Below are positions 16,571 through 24,953 of a stretch of 64,000 nt of DNA, piece by piece. The notes beneath the pieces are model-generated. The model saw only the letters and a list, made by a program, of their open reading frames with translations. It was not told where the DNA came from and ran no database searches. Source of the DNA: an uncultured Thermomicrobiaceae bacterium (GTDB lineage: Bacteria > Chloroflexota > Chloroflexia > Thermomicrobiales > Thermomicrobiaceae); assembly GCA_938082375.1 (NCBI GenBank), contig CALKCJ010000026.1:118648-182647 (forward strand), given 5' to 3'. The translations under genes were made by a program, and so were the position numbers. Each line of letters opens with the position of its first letter. The first letter of the stretch is position 1.

Positions 16571-17698
16571 ATGGCCCGACCCCGCATCCTGATTGATGGT
16601 CGACTCCTTGCGTACCGGCGCGGAGGTATCCAGCGCTACGTGCTGGGCTTGGCCTCGGCGTTCGCCCGGCTCGATCACGGGTTCGAACTCCTGCTGGTTC
16701 GAAATCGACGGGTGGATGCACCCCTGCCAGCGGTTCGCGTCCTCACACCCCCACACCACCGTTGGGAGCGCAGCGTACTCGGTCTGGAGCTGGCACTTCG
16801 TCGGCCTGTCCTCGTTCACAGCCCCGACTTCATCCCGCCGCGGCTGCCACCTGCTGTGCGCCGCGTCGCAACGGTACACGACCTAGCTTTCTTGGATAAC
16901 CCGCAGCTTCTCTCGGCGGAGGCCAAGCGTTACTATGGCCAGCTCGCCGAGGCCTTGACCGCAGCAGATCGGATCATCGCAGTCTCCCAGTGGACGGCCA
17001 CCCGCCTGCAGCACGTCTATCCCGCTCTGGCCGATCGCGTCCGAGTGGTGCACAACGGGGTCGACGACCGCTTCTTCCAACCATTGCGAGTCGATCCTTG
17101 GCACACTATCGCGGAGGTGATCGGCCCGGAACGCGGGAGGCAGTTACGCGAGCGGAGCCTTGTTCTCGCAGTCGGCACTGTCGAGCCGCGCAAGCGTTAT
17201 CCGCTCGTCGTGAGTGCACTCGAGCGGCTGTGGTCACGCTCCGTCGCGGACGCTCCGTTCCTGGTGGTTGTAGGCCAGGTGGGTTGGTGCGACGATGGCG
17301 CCGTCGCCTTACTCCAATCGGCTATCGATCGCGGCCTAGCGGTCTGGCTGAGGGATGCACGTGACGATGCCCTGCACGCCTTGTATGCAGTCGCAACCAT
17401 GCTGGTGATACCCTCGCTCGATGAGGGCTTTTGTCTTCCCGCGGCCGAGGCGATGGCAAGCGGCCTGCCTGTACTGGCGGCTCGGCGCGGTGCCCTTCCC
17501 GAAATACTCGATGAGGCGGGAGAATTCGTCGACTCCGACTGTCCTGAGGTCTGGGCCCAGGAGATCAATCGGCTCATCGGGGACGAACGGCGACGGCGGA
17601 CGCTGGCTCAGCGCGGGCTCCAACGAGCGCAGCAGTTCCGCTGGGAACAGACGGCACGCCAGACGCTGGCGCTCTACAGAGAGGCACTCGAGGGATGA
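16571..17698 (+). CDS. Glycosyltransferase family 4 (GT-B)
   Basis: About 375 residues. N-terminal domain begins PRILIDGRLLAYRRGGIQRY, with the glycine-rich acceptor loop; the C-terminal donor-binding domain contains AVGTVEPRKRYPLVV and the family motif DEGFCLPAAEAMASGLPVLA. This is the mannosyl/glucosyltransferase (GT4) type used in envelope polysaccharide or glycolipid synthesis. ATG 16571 is preceded by GGAGG. The last four bases overlap pth. Confidence 0.88.
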   Translation: MARPRILIDGRLLAYRRGGIQRYVLGLASAFARLDHGFELLLVRNRRVDAPLPAVRVLTPPHHRWERSVLGLELALRRPVLVHSPDFIPPRLPPAVRRVATVHDLAFLDNPQLLSAEAKRYYGQLAEALTAADRIIAVSQWTATRLQHVYPALADRVRVVHNGVDDRFFQPLRVDPWHTIAEVIGPERGRQLRERSLVLAVGTVEPRKRYPLVVSALERLWSRSVADAPFLVVVGQVGWCDDGAVALLQSAIDRGLAVWLRDARDDALHALYAVATMLVIPSLDEGFCLPAAEAMASGLPVLAARRGALPEILDEAGEFVDSDCPEVWAQEINRLIGDERRRRTLAQRGLQRAQQFRWEQTARQTLALYREALEG

Positions 17699-18330
17699 GC
17701 CAGGAAACCAGGGTCATTGTCGGCCTCGGGAATCCAGGCCCCCGCTATGCACGCACTCGCCATAACGTCGGCTTTCTGGTCGTCGACGCGCTGGCGCGCC
17801 GACTCGGCGTCGATCGGTGGCTCAACCGTTTCGAAGCCGAGATCGCTCTGGCTGAAGCGGGGGATGTCCGCCTGATCCTCGTCAAGCCGCTGACCTTCAT
17901 GAACCTGAGTGGCCGCGCTGTCCGCCAGGCGGTCGCCTGGTACCGGGTACCACTCGACGGGCTACTGGTCGTGTACGACGACGTCGACTTGCCCTTTGGC
18001 TCGATCCGGCTGCGCCTGGGCGGCAGCAGTGGTGGGCACCATGGCGTGGAATCGATCATCGCGGCGCTCGGGAACGACCGGTTCGCGCGACTTCGGATCG
18101 GCATCGGGCGTCCCAGCGATGGGCGTGATGTGACCGCGTACGTGCTGGGTCGCTTTCGTCCTGAGGAAGAGGCAGCGCTGACCGGCATTGTCGAGCGCGC
18201 GGCCGACGCTGCCCTGACTTGGAGCCAGGAGGGTATAGTGCGTGCCATGAACCAGTTCAACCGTCCGGTATGGCGGGACCAGCGTCCCGTCACCCGAACG
18301 GAAGACGACGCTGCGCATGCCGAGCGATGA
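17695..18330 (+). CDS. pth: Peptidyl-tRNA hydrolase
   Basis: Recycles peptidyl-tRNAs released by ribosome drop-off. 211 residues. N12 (GLGNPGPRY), catalytic H23 (RHNVGF), the YDDVDLPFG loop with the conserved Asp, and GSSGGHHGVESI are present. The ATGA overlap with the glycosyltransferase gene implies coupling. The C-terminus is about 20 residues longer than usual and charged (RTEDDAAHAER). Confidence 0.95.
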   Translation: MSQETRVIVGLGNPGPRYARTRHNVGFLVVDALARRLGVDRWLNRFEAEIALAEAGDVRLILVKPLTFMNLSGRAVRQAVAWYRVPLDGLLVVYDDVDLPFGSIRLRLGGSSGGHHGVESIIAALGNDRFARLRIGIGRPSDGRDVTAYVLGRFRPEEEAALTGIVERAADAALTWSQEGIVRAMNQFNRPVWRDQRPVTRTEDDAAHAER

Positions 18331-18395
18331 GAAGAGGCGGCAAACTGGCCAGTGAGGGCGGTAGTGCGGATTAGTAGCACGCGGGAGACACGACC

Positions 18396-19253
18396 GTGAA
18401 TCGTATACAGCGAGTTGCTGTGGTCGGTGCAGGTACGATGGGCCGAGGCATCGCCCAGGTGATTGCTCAGGCGGGGATTGTCATCACCTTAATCGACCGC
18501 GAACCCGAGATCGTGCGCGCCTCCTTGGAAGAGATCCGGCGGCAACTCGACCGCGCAGTCGAGCGGGGCCGGTTGGATCCGGAGCAAGCGGCTGTTGCGC
18601 TGAGCCTCATCGCCCTAGATACCGACCTGCAGGCTGTAGCCGATGCTGACCTCGTCATCGAGGCCGTTCCTGAGGTGGTCGAACTCAAGCAGGAGGTGTT
18701 CCGGCGACTGGATCAGTACGCCGCGCCGGAAGCGCTGCTGGCATCCAACACCTCCTCGATCTCGATCACGCTCCTGGCAGCGGCAACCCAGCGGCCCACG
18801 CAGGTGATCGGGCTCCACTTCTTCAATCCGGTTCCGGCCATGAAGCTCGTCGAGGTCGTGCGCGGCTTGCGCACGAGTGACCAAGCCGTCGAGGCGGCGG
18901 TGGAGTTCGCACAGCGGCTCGGCAAGACCCCGGTCGTCGTCAACGACTCGCCGGGGTTCGTCTCGAACCGCGTGCTCGTACCAATGATCAACGAGGCGAT
19001 CTATGCCTTGATGGAGGGAGTCGCTCCGGCTGAAGCGATCGACACCGTGTTACGCCTTGGTGCCAACCACCCGATGGGGCCGCTGGAGCTGGCAGATCTG
19101 ATCGGCCTGGACGTGGTTCTCCATATCTTAGAGGTGCTGCACCACGATCTGGGTGACCCGAAGTACCGCCCGTGTCCCCTCCTGCGGCAGATGGTCGCGG
19201 CTGGCAAACTTGGGAGAAAGAGCGGTGAAGGTTTCTACCGCTACCAGGAGTAG
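18396..19253 (+). CDS. 3-hydroxybutyryl-CoA (3-hydroxyacyl-CoA) dehydrogenase
   Basis: NAD(P)-dependent oxidation/reduction of 3-hydroxyacyl-CoA. 285 residues, single HAD module: Rossmann VVGAGTMGRGIAQVIAQAG at the N-terminus, SNTSSISIT, catalytic His in GLHFFNPVPAMKLVEVV, and the C-terminal dimerisation domain (VNDSPGFVSNRVL, NHPMGPLELADLIGLD). GTG start with GGGAGA upstream. It opens the acyl-CoA/B12 gene block and fits propionate/butyrate or fatty-acid metabolism. Confidence 0.92.
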   Translation: MNRIQRVAVVGAGTMGRGIAQVIAQAGIVITLIDREPEIVRASLEEIRRQLDRAVERGRLDPEQAAVALSLIALDTDLQAVADADLVIEAVPEVVELKQEVFRRLDQYAAPEALLASNTSSISITLLAAATQRPTQVIGLHFFNPVPAMKLVEVVRGLRTSDQAVEAAVEFAQRLGKTPVVVNDSPGFVSNRVLVPMINEAIYALMEGVAPAEAIDTVLRLGANHPMGPLELADLIGLDVVLHILEVLHHDLGDPKYRPCPLLRQMVAAGKLGRKSGEGFYRYQE

Positions 19254-19281
19254 CGTCCCTGAGGGAGTGGAGGATCCAGGT

Positions 19282-19848
19282 ATGCACGAGGAGCAGGTTG
19301 GCGACGAGCAGCGCCCTGAGGGTCGTGGCTATCTGATGCTCCTGGTCGGCGACGAGCGGCGAACCTCGGATGCGGCGCTGGGCATCGCCCTACGGGGAGC
19401 TGGTCACAGCTTGCGCATCCATATCATCCAGTTCTTGAAGACGGGCCGCGAGCGCGGCGAGGTGGCAGCGGTCTCCTTCCTCACCGGGGTATCGCTCTCT
19501 CAGTACGGCTTGATCGATGTCGGCACTCGAGTCGAGGATATCTCCGGCCCTGGCATCGCCCCCGAGCGACTCGAGTTTGCGCTGCGTGAAGCACGAAGAC
19601 ACATCGCGCAGCGCGTGACCAACATCTTGATCCTCGACGGGCTCTTGACGCTCGTCGATGAGGGGATGGTGCCCGACCGAACTGTCCTCGAACTGGTGGA
19701 GAAGGCCGCGCCGTGGACGGACATCGTCGTGACCGGCCGCGCCGCGACCCCAGCGTTGGAGGATGCAGCCGACACCGTGACCGTCATGCGAACGGTCAAG
19801 TCTCGGGAGACGGAGCCCCAGCAGCTTCGACGCGGGCTGCACTATTGA
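19282..19848 (+). CDS. CobA/CobO-type cobalamin adenosyltransferase homologue with degenerate nucleotide-binding site
   Basis: 188 residues aligning over their whole length with the CobA/CobO (BtuR) P-loop family: the segment after the P-loop (AALGIALRGAGH...IHIIQFLK), the NILILDG strand, and the C-terminal TGRAATPALEDAADTVT...VK...RRGLHY. The family's P-loop (G-N-G-K-G-K-T-T) is here GDERRTSD, with no Lys in place, and the Walker B DE is DG. Catalysis of ATP:cob(I)alamin adenosyl transfer is therefore doubtful. It lies between an acyl-CoA dehydrogenase and the B12-binding subunit of methylmalonyl-CoA mutase, so a B12-handling or scaffolding role is plausible. ATG 19282, RBS GGAGG region. Confidence 0.72.
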   Translation: MHEEQVGDEQRPEGRGYLMLLVGDERRTSDAALGIALRGAGHSLRIHIIQFLKTGRERGEVAAVSFLTGVSLSQYGLIDVGTRVEDISGPGIAPERLEFALREARRHIAQRVTNILILDGLLTLVDEGMVPDRTVLELVEKAAPWTDIVVTGRAATPALEDAADTVTVMRTVKSRETEPQQLRRGLHY

Positions 19849-19890
19849 CGTTTCGGCGCCGGGCGATCGAGAAGGCGAGGGAACGAGGCG

Positions 19891-20340
19891 ATGGTCGAGC
19901 AAGCGGTGGCGGCGACAGGCAGGCGTCGGTGGTCACGCCCTCTCCGGGTATTGATCGCTAAACCGGGTCTCGATGGCCACGATCGCGGGGCCAAGGTGCT
20001 GGCCCGCGCGTTGCGTGACGCCGGAATGGAGGTGATCTATACCGGTCTCTTCCAGACCCCGGAACGGATCGCCCGTGCCGCCGCGGACGAGGACGTCGAT
20101 GTCGTCGGTCTCAGCATCCTCTCCGGCGCGCACAACCAGCTCTTTCCGCTGATCATGCAAGAACTCCGCCGCGCTGGTCTCGACGATGTCCTGGTGGTCG
20201 CTGGCGGGATTATCCCGAAGGAAGACATCCCACACCTGCACGCGCTGGGGATCGCCGCCGTCTTCGGGCCAGGAACCCCCCTGCACGAGATCATTGAGTT
20301 CATCCGCGAACACGCGCCCGATCGGGAGCGTGGCTCGTGA
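19891..20340 (+). CDS. Methylmalonyl-CoA mutase small (B12-binding) subunit
   Basis: 149 residues, a stand-alone cobalamin-binding domain: [20 protein letters not shown] has the DxHxxG ligand to cobalt, LSILSGAH and [12 protein letters not shown] follow, as in the C-terminal domain of MCM and the archaeal/Chloroflexota split enzyme. The catalytic TIM-barrel subunit is not within the window. The gene follows the adenosyltransferase-like gene by 42 bases and overlaps meaB by 4 (GTGA), so it is coupled to the mutase chaperone. Confidence 0.92.
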   Translation: MVEQAVAATGRRRWSRPLRVLIAKPGLDGHDRGAKVLARALRDAGMEVIYTGLFQTPERIARAAADEDVDVVGLSILSGAHNQLFPLIMQELRRAGLDDVLVVAGGIIPKEDIPHLHALGIAAVFGPGTPLHEIIEFIREHAPDRERGS

Positions 20341-21290
20341 GTGACCTCCTGGCCCGCGTGCGAGCGGGTGACCGGCGCGCGCTCGCCCGCCTGTTGACGC
20401 ATGTGGAAAACCGCACCCCGCTCGGCCTCGCGGCTGAGCGCGAGTTCTTTCGGCAGACCGGGCGGGCACATCTGGTCGGGATAACCGGCCCACCGGGCGC
20501 GGGAAAGAGCACGGTGATCGCAGCACTGGTGCGCGAGGCTCGGCGCCTGGGTCTGACCATCGCCGTGCTGGCCGTCGACCCCACAAGCCCGATAACGGGT
20601 GGTGCGGTGATGGGAGATCGCATCCGGATGCTCGACATCGCGTCCGACGACGGGGTCTTCGTCCGCAGCCTGACCAGCCGCGGCCGCAGTGGTGGACTGG
20701 CCCCGTCGCTCTGCACCATGGCGCACCTTCTCGATGCGTTCGGGTTCGATCTCATCGTGTTAGAGACTGTGGGTGCCGGCCAGGACGACGTCGAGATCGC
20801 CCGCCTCGCCGACACCACGGTGCTCGTGCTCGTTCCCGGACTCGGCGATCACGTGCAGGCCCTCAAGGCAGGCACACTGGAGATCGCCGATATCTTCGTC
20901 GTCAACAAAGCCGATTTACCCGAGGCTGCGCGCCTGCTCGCTGACCTGCGGTCGCTCCAGCGCCTCGCCGGAACCGCCTCATCGCACATTCCGATCCACG
21001 CGACGGTTGCGACGACAGGTGATGGGATCGCCCTCCTCCTCCAAAGCATCCTCGACCACCGCAAACAGCTCGACGCCACGGGGCAGCGGCTTGAACGTCT
21101 ACAGCGCCGCCTGCTGAGCGAGGTGCGCTTCCTTGCGCTCGAAGCGCTAGAGGAGCGGCTCGACAGCGCTCTGGCGGCACTGTCAGAAGACGAGCGCGCA
21201 GCCTTGGGGGCGCGGCAGGTCGACCCGCGTACCCTGGCGGCGCGACTGTTGGAGGGACTCCAGCTCAACCTTCCGCTGGAGTCGCGCTGA
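20337..21290 (+). CDS. meaB: Methylmalonyl-CoA mutase-associated GTPase MeaB (ArgK family)
   Basis: G3E GTPase that gates B12 loading and protects methylmalonyl-CoA mutase. 317 residues: Walker [10 protein letters not shown] (51-59), [19 protein letters not shown], switch [18 protein letters not shown], and the guanine motif VNKAD. A C-terminal dimerisation arm follows. GTG start overlapping the B12-subunit stop. Its 3' end overlaps larB on the other strand by 26 bases. Confidence 0.94.
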   Translation: MSDLLARVRAGDRRALARLLTHVENRTPLGLAAEREFFRQTGRAHLVGITGPPGAGKSTVIAALVREARRLGLTIAVLAVDPTSPITGGAVMGDRIRMLDIASDDGVFVRSLTSRGRSGGLAPSLCTMAHLLDAFGFDLIVLETVGAGQDDVEIARLADTTVLVLVPGLGDHVQALKAGTLEIADIFVVNKADLPEAARLLADLRSLQRLAGTASSHIPIHATVATTGDGIALLLQSILDHRKQLDATGQRLERLQRRLLSEVRFLALEALEERLDSALAALSEDERAALGARQVDPRTLAARLLEGLQLNLPLESR

Positions 21291-22062
21291 TCGCCTCTTC
21301 GACCTCTCGTCGTATCCGGGCGGCGAGGGCGGCGATACGCGCGGCGGCGACCCCGGCACCAATACCGTTGTCGATGTTGACGACGACGAGGCCAGGCGCG
21401 CACGTCTGCAACATGCTGAGCAACGCGGCTTTGCCCCTTCCCCCTGCTCCGTAACCGACAGCTGTCGGTAAACCGATCACCGGGAGCGGCAGCAGGCCTG
21501 AGACGACGGAGGCGAGCGCACCGTCCATCCCAGCCGCGACGATCACGACATCGGCCTTCCAGGCGAGCAACTCGCGCACCGGTACGATGAGGCGGTGCAG
21601 ACCAGCCACGCCTAAGTCTTGGTAGAGCCGGACTGTGCATCCCATCTCCTCCGCGATGAGCCGGGCCTCATCGGCCGCGGGGAAGTCGGACGCGCCGGCC
21701 GTCAGGATCCCCACTCGACCTCCTGAGTCAGGAAGAGAGTACTGGGCGGCGCGACCGACGATGGTTCGACCTCCTGGGTTATGTCGCCACGCCACCTCGG
21801 GGAATGCACCTTCCAGTTCCCTTCGCTGCTCATCGGCCACGCGGCTGACGATGACTCGACCGGTGCGTGCCAGCATTGTCCTCGCGCTCTCCAGGAGCTG
21901 CTCGGACGTCTTCCCCTCCGCTAAGACAACTTCCGGTGTACCAGTCCGTGCCTCGCGCCCGGGATCCAGCCAGAGCCCGGGGTTCTCGACCGATCCGCCG
22001 TCGGTCTCACCCAATACGGCTGCACGGATCGCGGCGAACACATCTCGCTCAGCCTGTTTCAC
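21265..22062 (-). CDS. larB: LarB-like pyridinium-3,5-biscarboxylic acid mononucleotide synthase (nickel pincer cofactor)
   Basis: 265 residues. LarB carboxylates/hydrolyses nicotinic acid adenine dinucleotide in making the nickel-pincer nucleotide of lactate racemase. The AIR-carboxylase-like half is plain: ILTAGASDFPAADEA, LYQDLGVAGLHRL, VVAAGMDGALASVVSG, and NIDNGIGAG. larC, larE and larA are not in the window. It overlaps tlyA by 4 bases (ATGA), forming ruvC-tlyA-larB. Confidence 0.88.
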   Translation of the reverse strand: MKQAERDVFAAIRAAVLGETDGGSVENPGLWLDPGREARTGTPEVVLAEGKTSEQLLESARTMLARTGRVIVSRVADEQRRELEGAFPEVAWRHNPGGRTIVGRAAQYSLPDSGGRVGILTAGASDFPAADEARLIAEEMGCTVRLYQDLGVAGLHRLIVPVRELLAWKADVVIVAAGMDGALASVVSGLLPLPVIGLPTAVGYGAGGRGKAALLSMLQTCAPGLVVVNIDNGIGAGVAAARIAALAARIRREVEEAISATPAEG

Positions 22063-22862
22063 GGCTCTCTCCTGCTCGATTCGGCCAGAAGCGCCGACGC
22101 GATCAAGGTGTCCAGGGAGACGGTGGGTAACTGGGCATCGAAACCCAGTAGGGCGAGAAACTCGACGTTTCCCTCTGCCCCCAAAATCGGCGAGCGCACG
22201 AGAGCTTCCGGCGTCAACCTCTGCTCGATTGCACTCGCCAGCACCGTTTCCAGCACTTCGCGGTGAACCGCGGGGTCGCGCACGATCCCTCCTTTGCCCA
22301 CCCGCCCGCGTCCAGCCTCGAACTGCGGCTTGATGAGGGCGATAACTCGACCGCCTGGCCGTAAGACACGACGTGCCGCGGGCAGGACGAGTCGTAGCGA
22401 AATGAACGATACATCGATCGTGACCAGATCGATTGGCTCCGGCAGTCGCTCAAGATAGCGAACGTTGGTGCGTTCCATCACCACCACACGCGGATCGCGG
22501 CGCAGCCGGTAGTCGAGTTGCCCATACCCCACATCGATCGCGTAGACTCGGCTCGCCCCCCGTTGCAACAGGGCATCGGTGAAGCCACCGGTCGAGGCAC
22601 CGAAATCTGCACAGACGAGCCCCGTGACATCGATCCCGAACGCGCTCAGCGCGTAATCAAGCTTCTCGCCACCACGGCTCACGAAGCGAGGCGGCCGGGT
22701 AACCGTCAATTCCGCATCGACCGGGACGAGCATCCCTGGCTTGTCAACGCGCTGGTCACCGAGCCAGACCCGCCCCGCCAGGATCAGTGCCCGCGCCTGG
22801 CTGCGGGATTCCACAAGCCCTTGCTGCAGTAAGCGTTCATCGGCACGGATACGGGAAGGCAT
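22059..22862 (-). CDS. tlyA: TlyA-family 2'-O-ribose rRNA methyltransferase
   Basis: 267 residues. N-terminal S4 RNA-binding domain (RADERLLQQGLVESRSQARA, to about residue 65) is fused to an FtsJ-type methyltransferase with the SAM loop DFGASTGGFTDALLQ and later DVSFISLRL. TlyA methylates 16S and/or 23S rRNA cytidine and is required for capreomycin sensitivity; the haemolysin name is historical. Starts 2 bases after ruvC ends. Confidence 0.92.
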   Translation of the reverse strand: MPSRIRADERLLQQGLVESRSQARALILAGRVWLGDQRVDKPGMLVPVDAELTVTRPPRFVSRGGEKLDYALSAFGIDVTGLVCADFGASTGGFTDALLQRGASRVYAIDVGYGQLDYRLRRDPRVVVMERTNVRYLERLPEPIDLVTIDVSFISLRLVLPAARRVLRPGGRVIALIKPQFEAGRGRVGKGGIVRDPAVHREVLETVLASAIEQRLTPEALVRSPILGAEGNVEFLALLGFDAQLPTVSLDTLIASALLAESSRREP

Positions 22863-22864
22863 CG

Positions 22865-23371
22865 CTACTCACCGTCACGGAACACCTGGAGTTGCCGTTC
22901 GAAGCGAGCGTGTTGCAGGTGGCACAGGGCGATCGCTAGCGCGTCAGCGGCATCGTCTGGCTGAGGCGGAGCAGGCAAATCGAGGAGCAGGCGCACCATT
23001 TCCTGCATCTGAGCCTTGGTGGCTCGGCCATACCCGGCTACCGCCTGCTTTACCTCGGCTGGTTTGTACTCAACCACTGGGATCCCGCGTTGCGCCGAGA
23101 CGAGTAGGACAATCCCTCGCGCCTGGCCCACTGCGAGCGCCGTTGTGACGTTACGGGCGAAAAAGAGTTGTTCAAGCGCCACCACAGTGGGACGAAAACG
23201 GTCGAGGAGCGCACCGAGTTCGGTGTAGAGCTGCAGGAGGCGCTCGCCCATCGGCCGATCAGGCTGGGTCATCACGACCCCGTATCCCAGTGGCTGCGGT
23301 GGGTCGCTGTCCTCGATGATTCCAAACCCGAGCAACGCTGTACCCGGATCAACGCCGATGACTGTGAGCAT
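22865..23371 (-). CDS. ruvC: Crossover junction endodeoxyribonuclease RuvC
   Basis: Holliday junction resolvase, 168 residues. The acidic catalytic residues appear at D8 (VIGVDPG), E67 (ALEQLFF) and the PDDAADALAIALCH motif near the C-terminus. ATG 23371. ruvA and ruvB are not adjacent. First gene of ruvC-tlyA-larB, divergent from the principal sigma factor. Confidence 0.95.
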   Translation of the reverse strand: MLTVIGVDPGTALLGFGIIEDSDPPQPLGYGVVMTQPDRPMGERLLQLYTELGALLDRFRPTVVALEQLFFARNVTTALAVGQARGIVLLVSAQRGIPVVEYKPAEVKQAVAGYGRATKAQMQEMVRLLLDLPAPPQPDDAADALAIALCHLQHARFERQLQVFRDGE

Positions 23372-23455
23372 GCGCCCTACGATCGTTCCACAGAAAGTCC
23401 GGTTTGCCGTTTCTGGTACTCAGGCGCTCTCGTCCTGCCGTTTCGTACCCCGAGC

Positions 23456-23484
23456 TTGAAATGGTAGCAAAATCAGGGTATACT
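23456..23484 (+). promoter_or_regulatory. Sigma-70-type promoter for rpoD
   Basis: TTGAAA (23456-23461), 17-base spacer, TATACT (23479-23484). Start near 23491; leader of about 170 bases before the ATG at 23664, containing a terminator-like hairpin. Confidence 0.8.
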
Positions 23485-23577
23485 GTCGGCGGGGAGTGAC
23501 GCGGCGGGCATGAAACCAAACACTGGGACAAACGGAGCAGAGCCGTTCGCTCGGAAGTCGCCTCTGCATGTTCAGAC

Positions 23578-23616
23578 CGCCCTGCGCTGCGAGCCGCAGG
23601 GCGATTTCTTTCTCTC
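23578..23616 (+). terminator. Terminator-like hairpin in the rpoD leader (possible attenuator)
   Basis: CGCCCTGCG (23578-23586) pairs perfectly with CGCAGGGCG (23595-23603) across an 8-base loop, followed by ATTTCTTTCTCTC. It lies between the rpoD promoter and its start codon, so read-through would be required for rpoD expression. The T-tract is interrupted by C, so efficiency is uncertain. Confidence 0.6.
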
Positions 23617-23663
23617 GTCTGCGGGTGCGGGGTAGGGTAGCCGGAAGAGTGGGGGGACGTCCT

Positions 23664-24836
23664 ATGGATTCCATGGACTCCAGCCTGATTCAGCGCGGCC
23701 GAGACCGTGGATATGTGCGCGCCGACGAAATCATGGCAGCCTTTCCACATGCCGAAGACGATATCGCGTCGTTCGACGAATTGTATCTGACCCTAGAAGA
23801 ACAGGGTATCGAGATCCAGAGCGAGGACGAACCCGACCACCATCCGGTTCCCGATGCCCAGCCGTCGCTCCTGAATCGCCGGCTTGGTGGTCACGGCCAT
23901 CGGGCCGATCCCGACGAAGCACTGTCGAGCGTCAGCGACACGGTGCGACTCTACCTCCAGGAGATCGGTGAAACAGCGCTTCTCACCTCGCAGGAGGAAG
24001 TCTGGCTCGCGAAGCGGATGGAGCGGGGCAAGGTCGCTGAACAGCGGCTGCGCACCGGAGACTACTCGAGTGAAGAGGAGCGCGCGGAACTCCTTGCCGA
24101 CAAGGAGGACGCCGAGCGGGCACGCGCGCACTTGATCCAGGCGAACCTCCGGCTTGTCGTCAGCGTGGCAAAGAAGTATGTCGGGCGTGGCCTCTCGTTC
24201 CTCGACCTGATCCAGGAGGGCAATATCGGCCTGATGAAGGCCACCGACAAGTTCGACTACAAACGAGGGTACAAGTTCTCCACCTACGCCACCTGGTGGA
24301 TTCGCCAGGCGATCACCCGCGCGATTTCCGACCAGAGCCGCACCATCCGCCTACCCGTCCACGTCGGCGAGACGATCAACCGGGTCAAGAAGATGAGTCA
24401 CCGGCTCCAGCAGATCCTCGAACGCGAGCCGACGCAGCTCGAGGTCGCTCGGGCACTCGATCTCCCCGAAGAGAAGGTGCGCCAGGTACTCGAAGCGGCC
24501 CGCCTGCCGGTCTCGCTCGAGGCTCCGGTCGGTCAGGACGGTGACGCCTTTCTCGGCGATTTCATCGAGGACGAGTCGATGCCCGCCCCCTTGGAACTCG
24601 CGTCGCAACAGTTGCTGCGCAGCCAGATCGAGGAGGCACTCAGCCGGCTCAGCGAGCGTGAACGGCGGATCATCATCCTCCGCTTCGGACTAGAAGACGG
24701 CCAGTTCCGGACGCTCGAAGAGGTCGGCCGTGCGTTCGGGATCACACGCGAGCGCATCAGGCAGATCGAGGCGAAGGCGCTGCGCAAGCTGCGCCATCCC
24801 AGCTGCAGCCGCGTCCTGCGCGGCTACCTGGACTGA
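23664..24836 (+). CDS. rpoD: Principal RNA polymerase sigma factor (RpoD/SigA, sigma-70 group 1)
   Basis: About 390 residues. Region 1.2 begins [18 protein letters not shown]; region 2 has [20 protein letters not shown], and [14 protein letters not shown] (2.3-2.4, -10 recognition); region 3 and region 4.2 ([20 protein letters not shown]) complete it. The N-terminal part is short and acidic, without the long region 1.1/NCR of proteobacteria. ATG 23664 with GGGGGGA upstream; the frame is open further back but through the leader hairpin. A hairpin terminator follows at 24863. Confidence 0.95.
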   Translation: MDSMDSSLIQRGRDRGYVRADEIMAAFPHAEDDIASFDELYLTLEEQGIEIQSEDEPDHHPVPDAQPSLLNRRLGGHGHRADPDEALSSVSDTVRLYLQEIGETALLTSQEEVWLAKRMERGKVAEQRLRTGDYSSEEERAELLADKEDAERARAHLIQANLRLVVSVAKKYVGRGLSFLDLIQEGNIGLMKATDKFDYKRGYKFSTYATWWIRQAITRAISDQSRTIRLPVHVGETINRVKKMSHRLQQILEREPTQLEVARALDLPEEKVRQVLEAARLPVSLEAPVGQDGDAFLGDFIEDESMPAPLELASQQLLRSQIEEALSRLSERERRIIILRFGLEDGQFRTLEEVGRAFGITRERIRQIEAKALRKLRHPSCSRVLRGYLD

Positions 24837-24862
24837 GCCGAAGCACAGCCCGTGCGCCTGGC

Positions 24863-24899
24863 GAGCGCCCGCATGGTCGGGCGCTCAATGCTTCTCTCG
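24863..24899 (+). terminator. Terminator after rpoD
   Basis: GAGCGCCCG (24863-24871) and CGGGCGCTC (24878-24886), 6-base loop, followed by AATGCTTCTCTCG. Perfect 9-bp stem between convergent rpoD and fabF; may serve both. Confidence 0.65.
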
Positions 24900-24953
24900 T
24901 GGAAGGCGGACTCTGATGGCAGCGGATAGGAAGCCTCCTGTTCGCTGCCTCAG

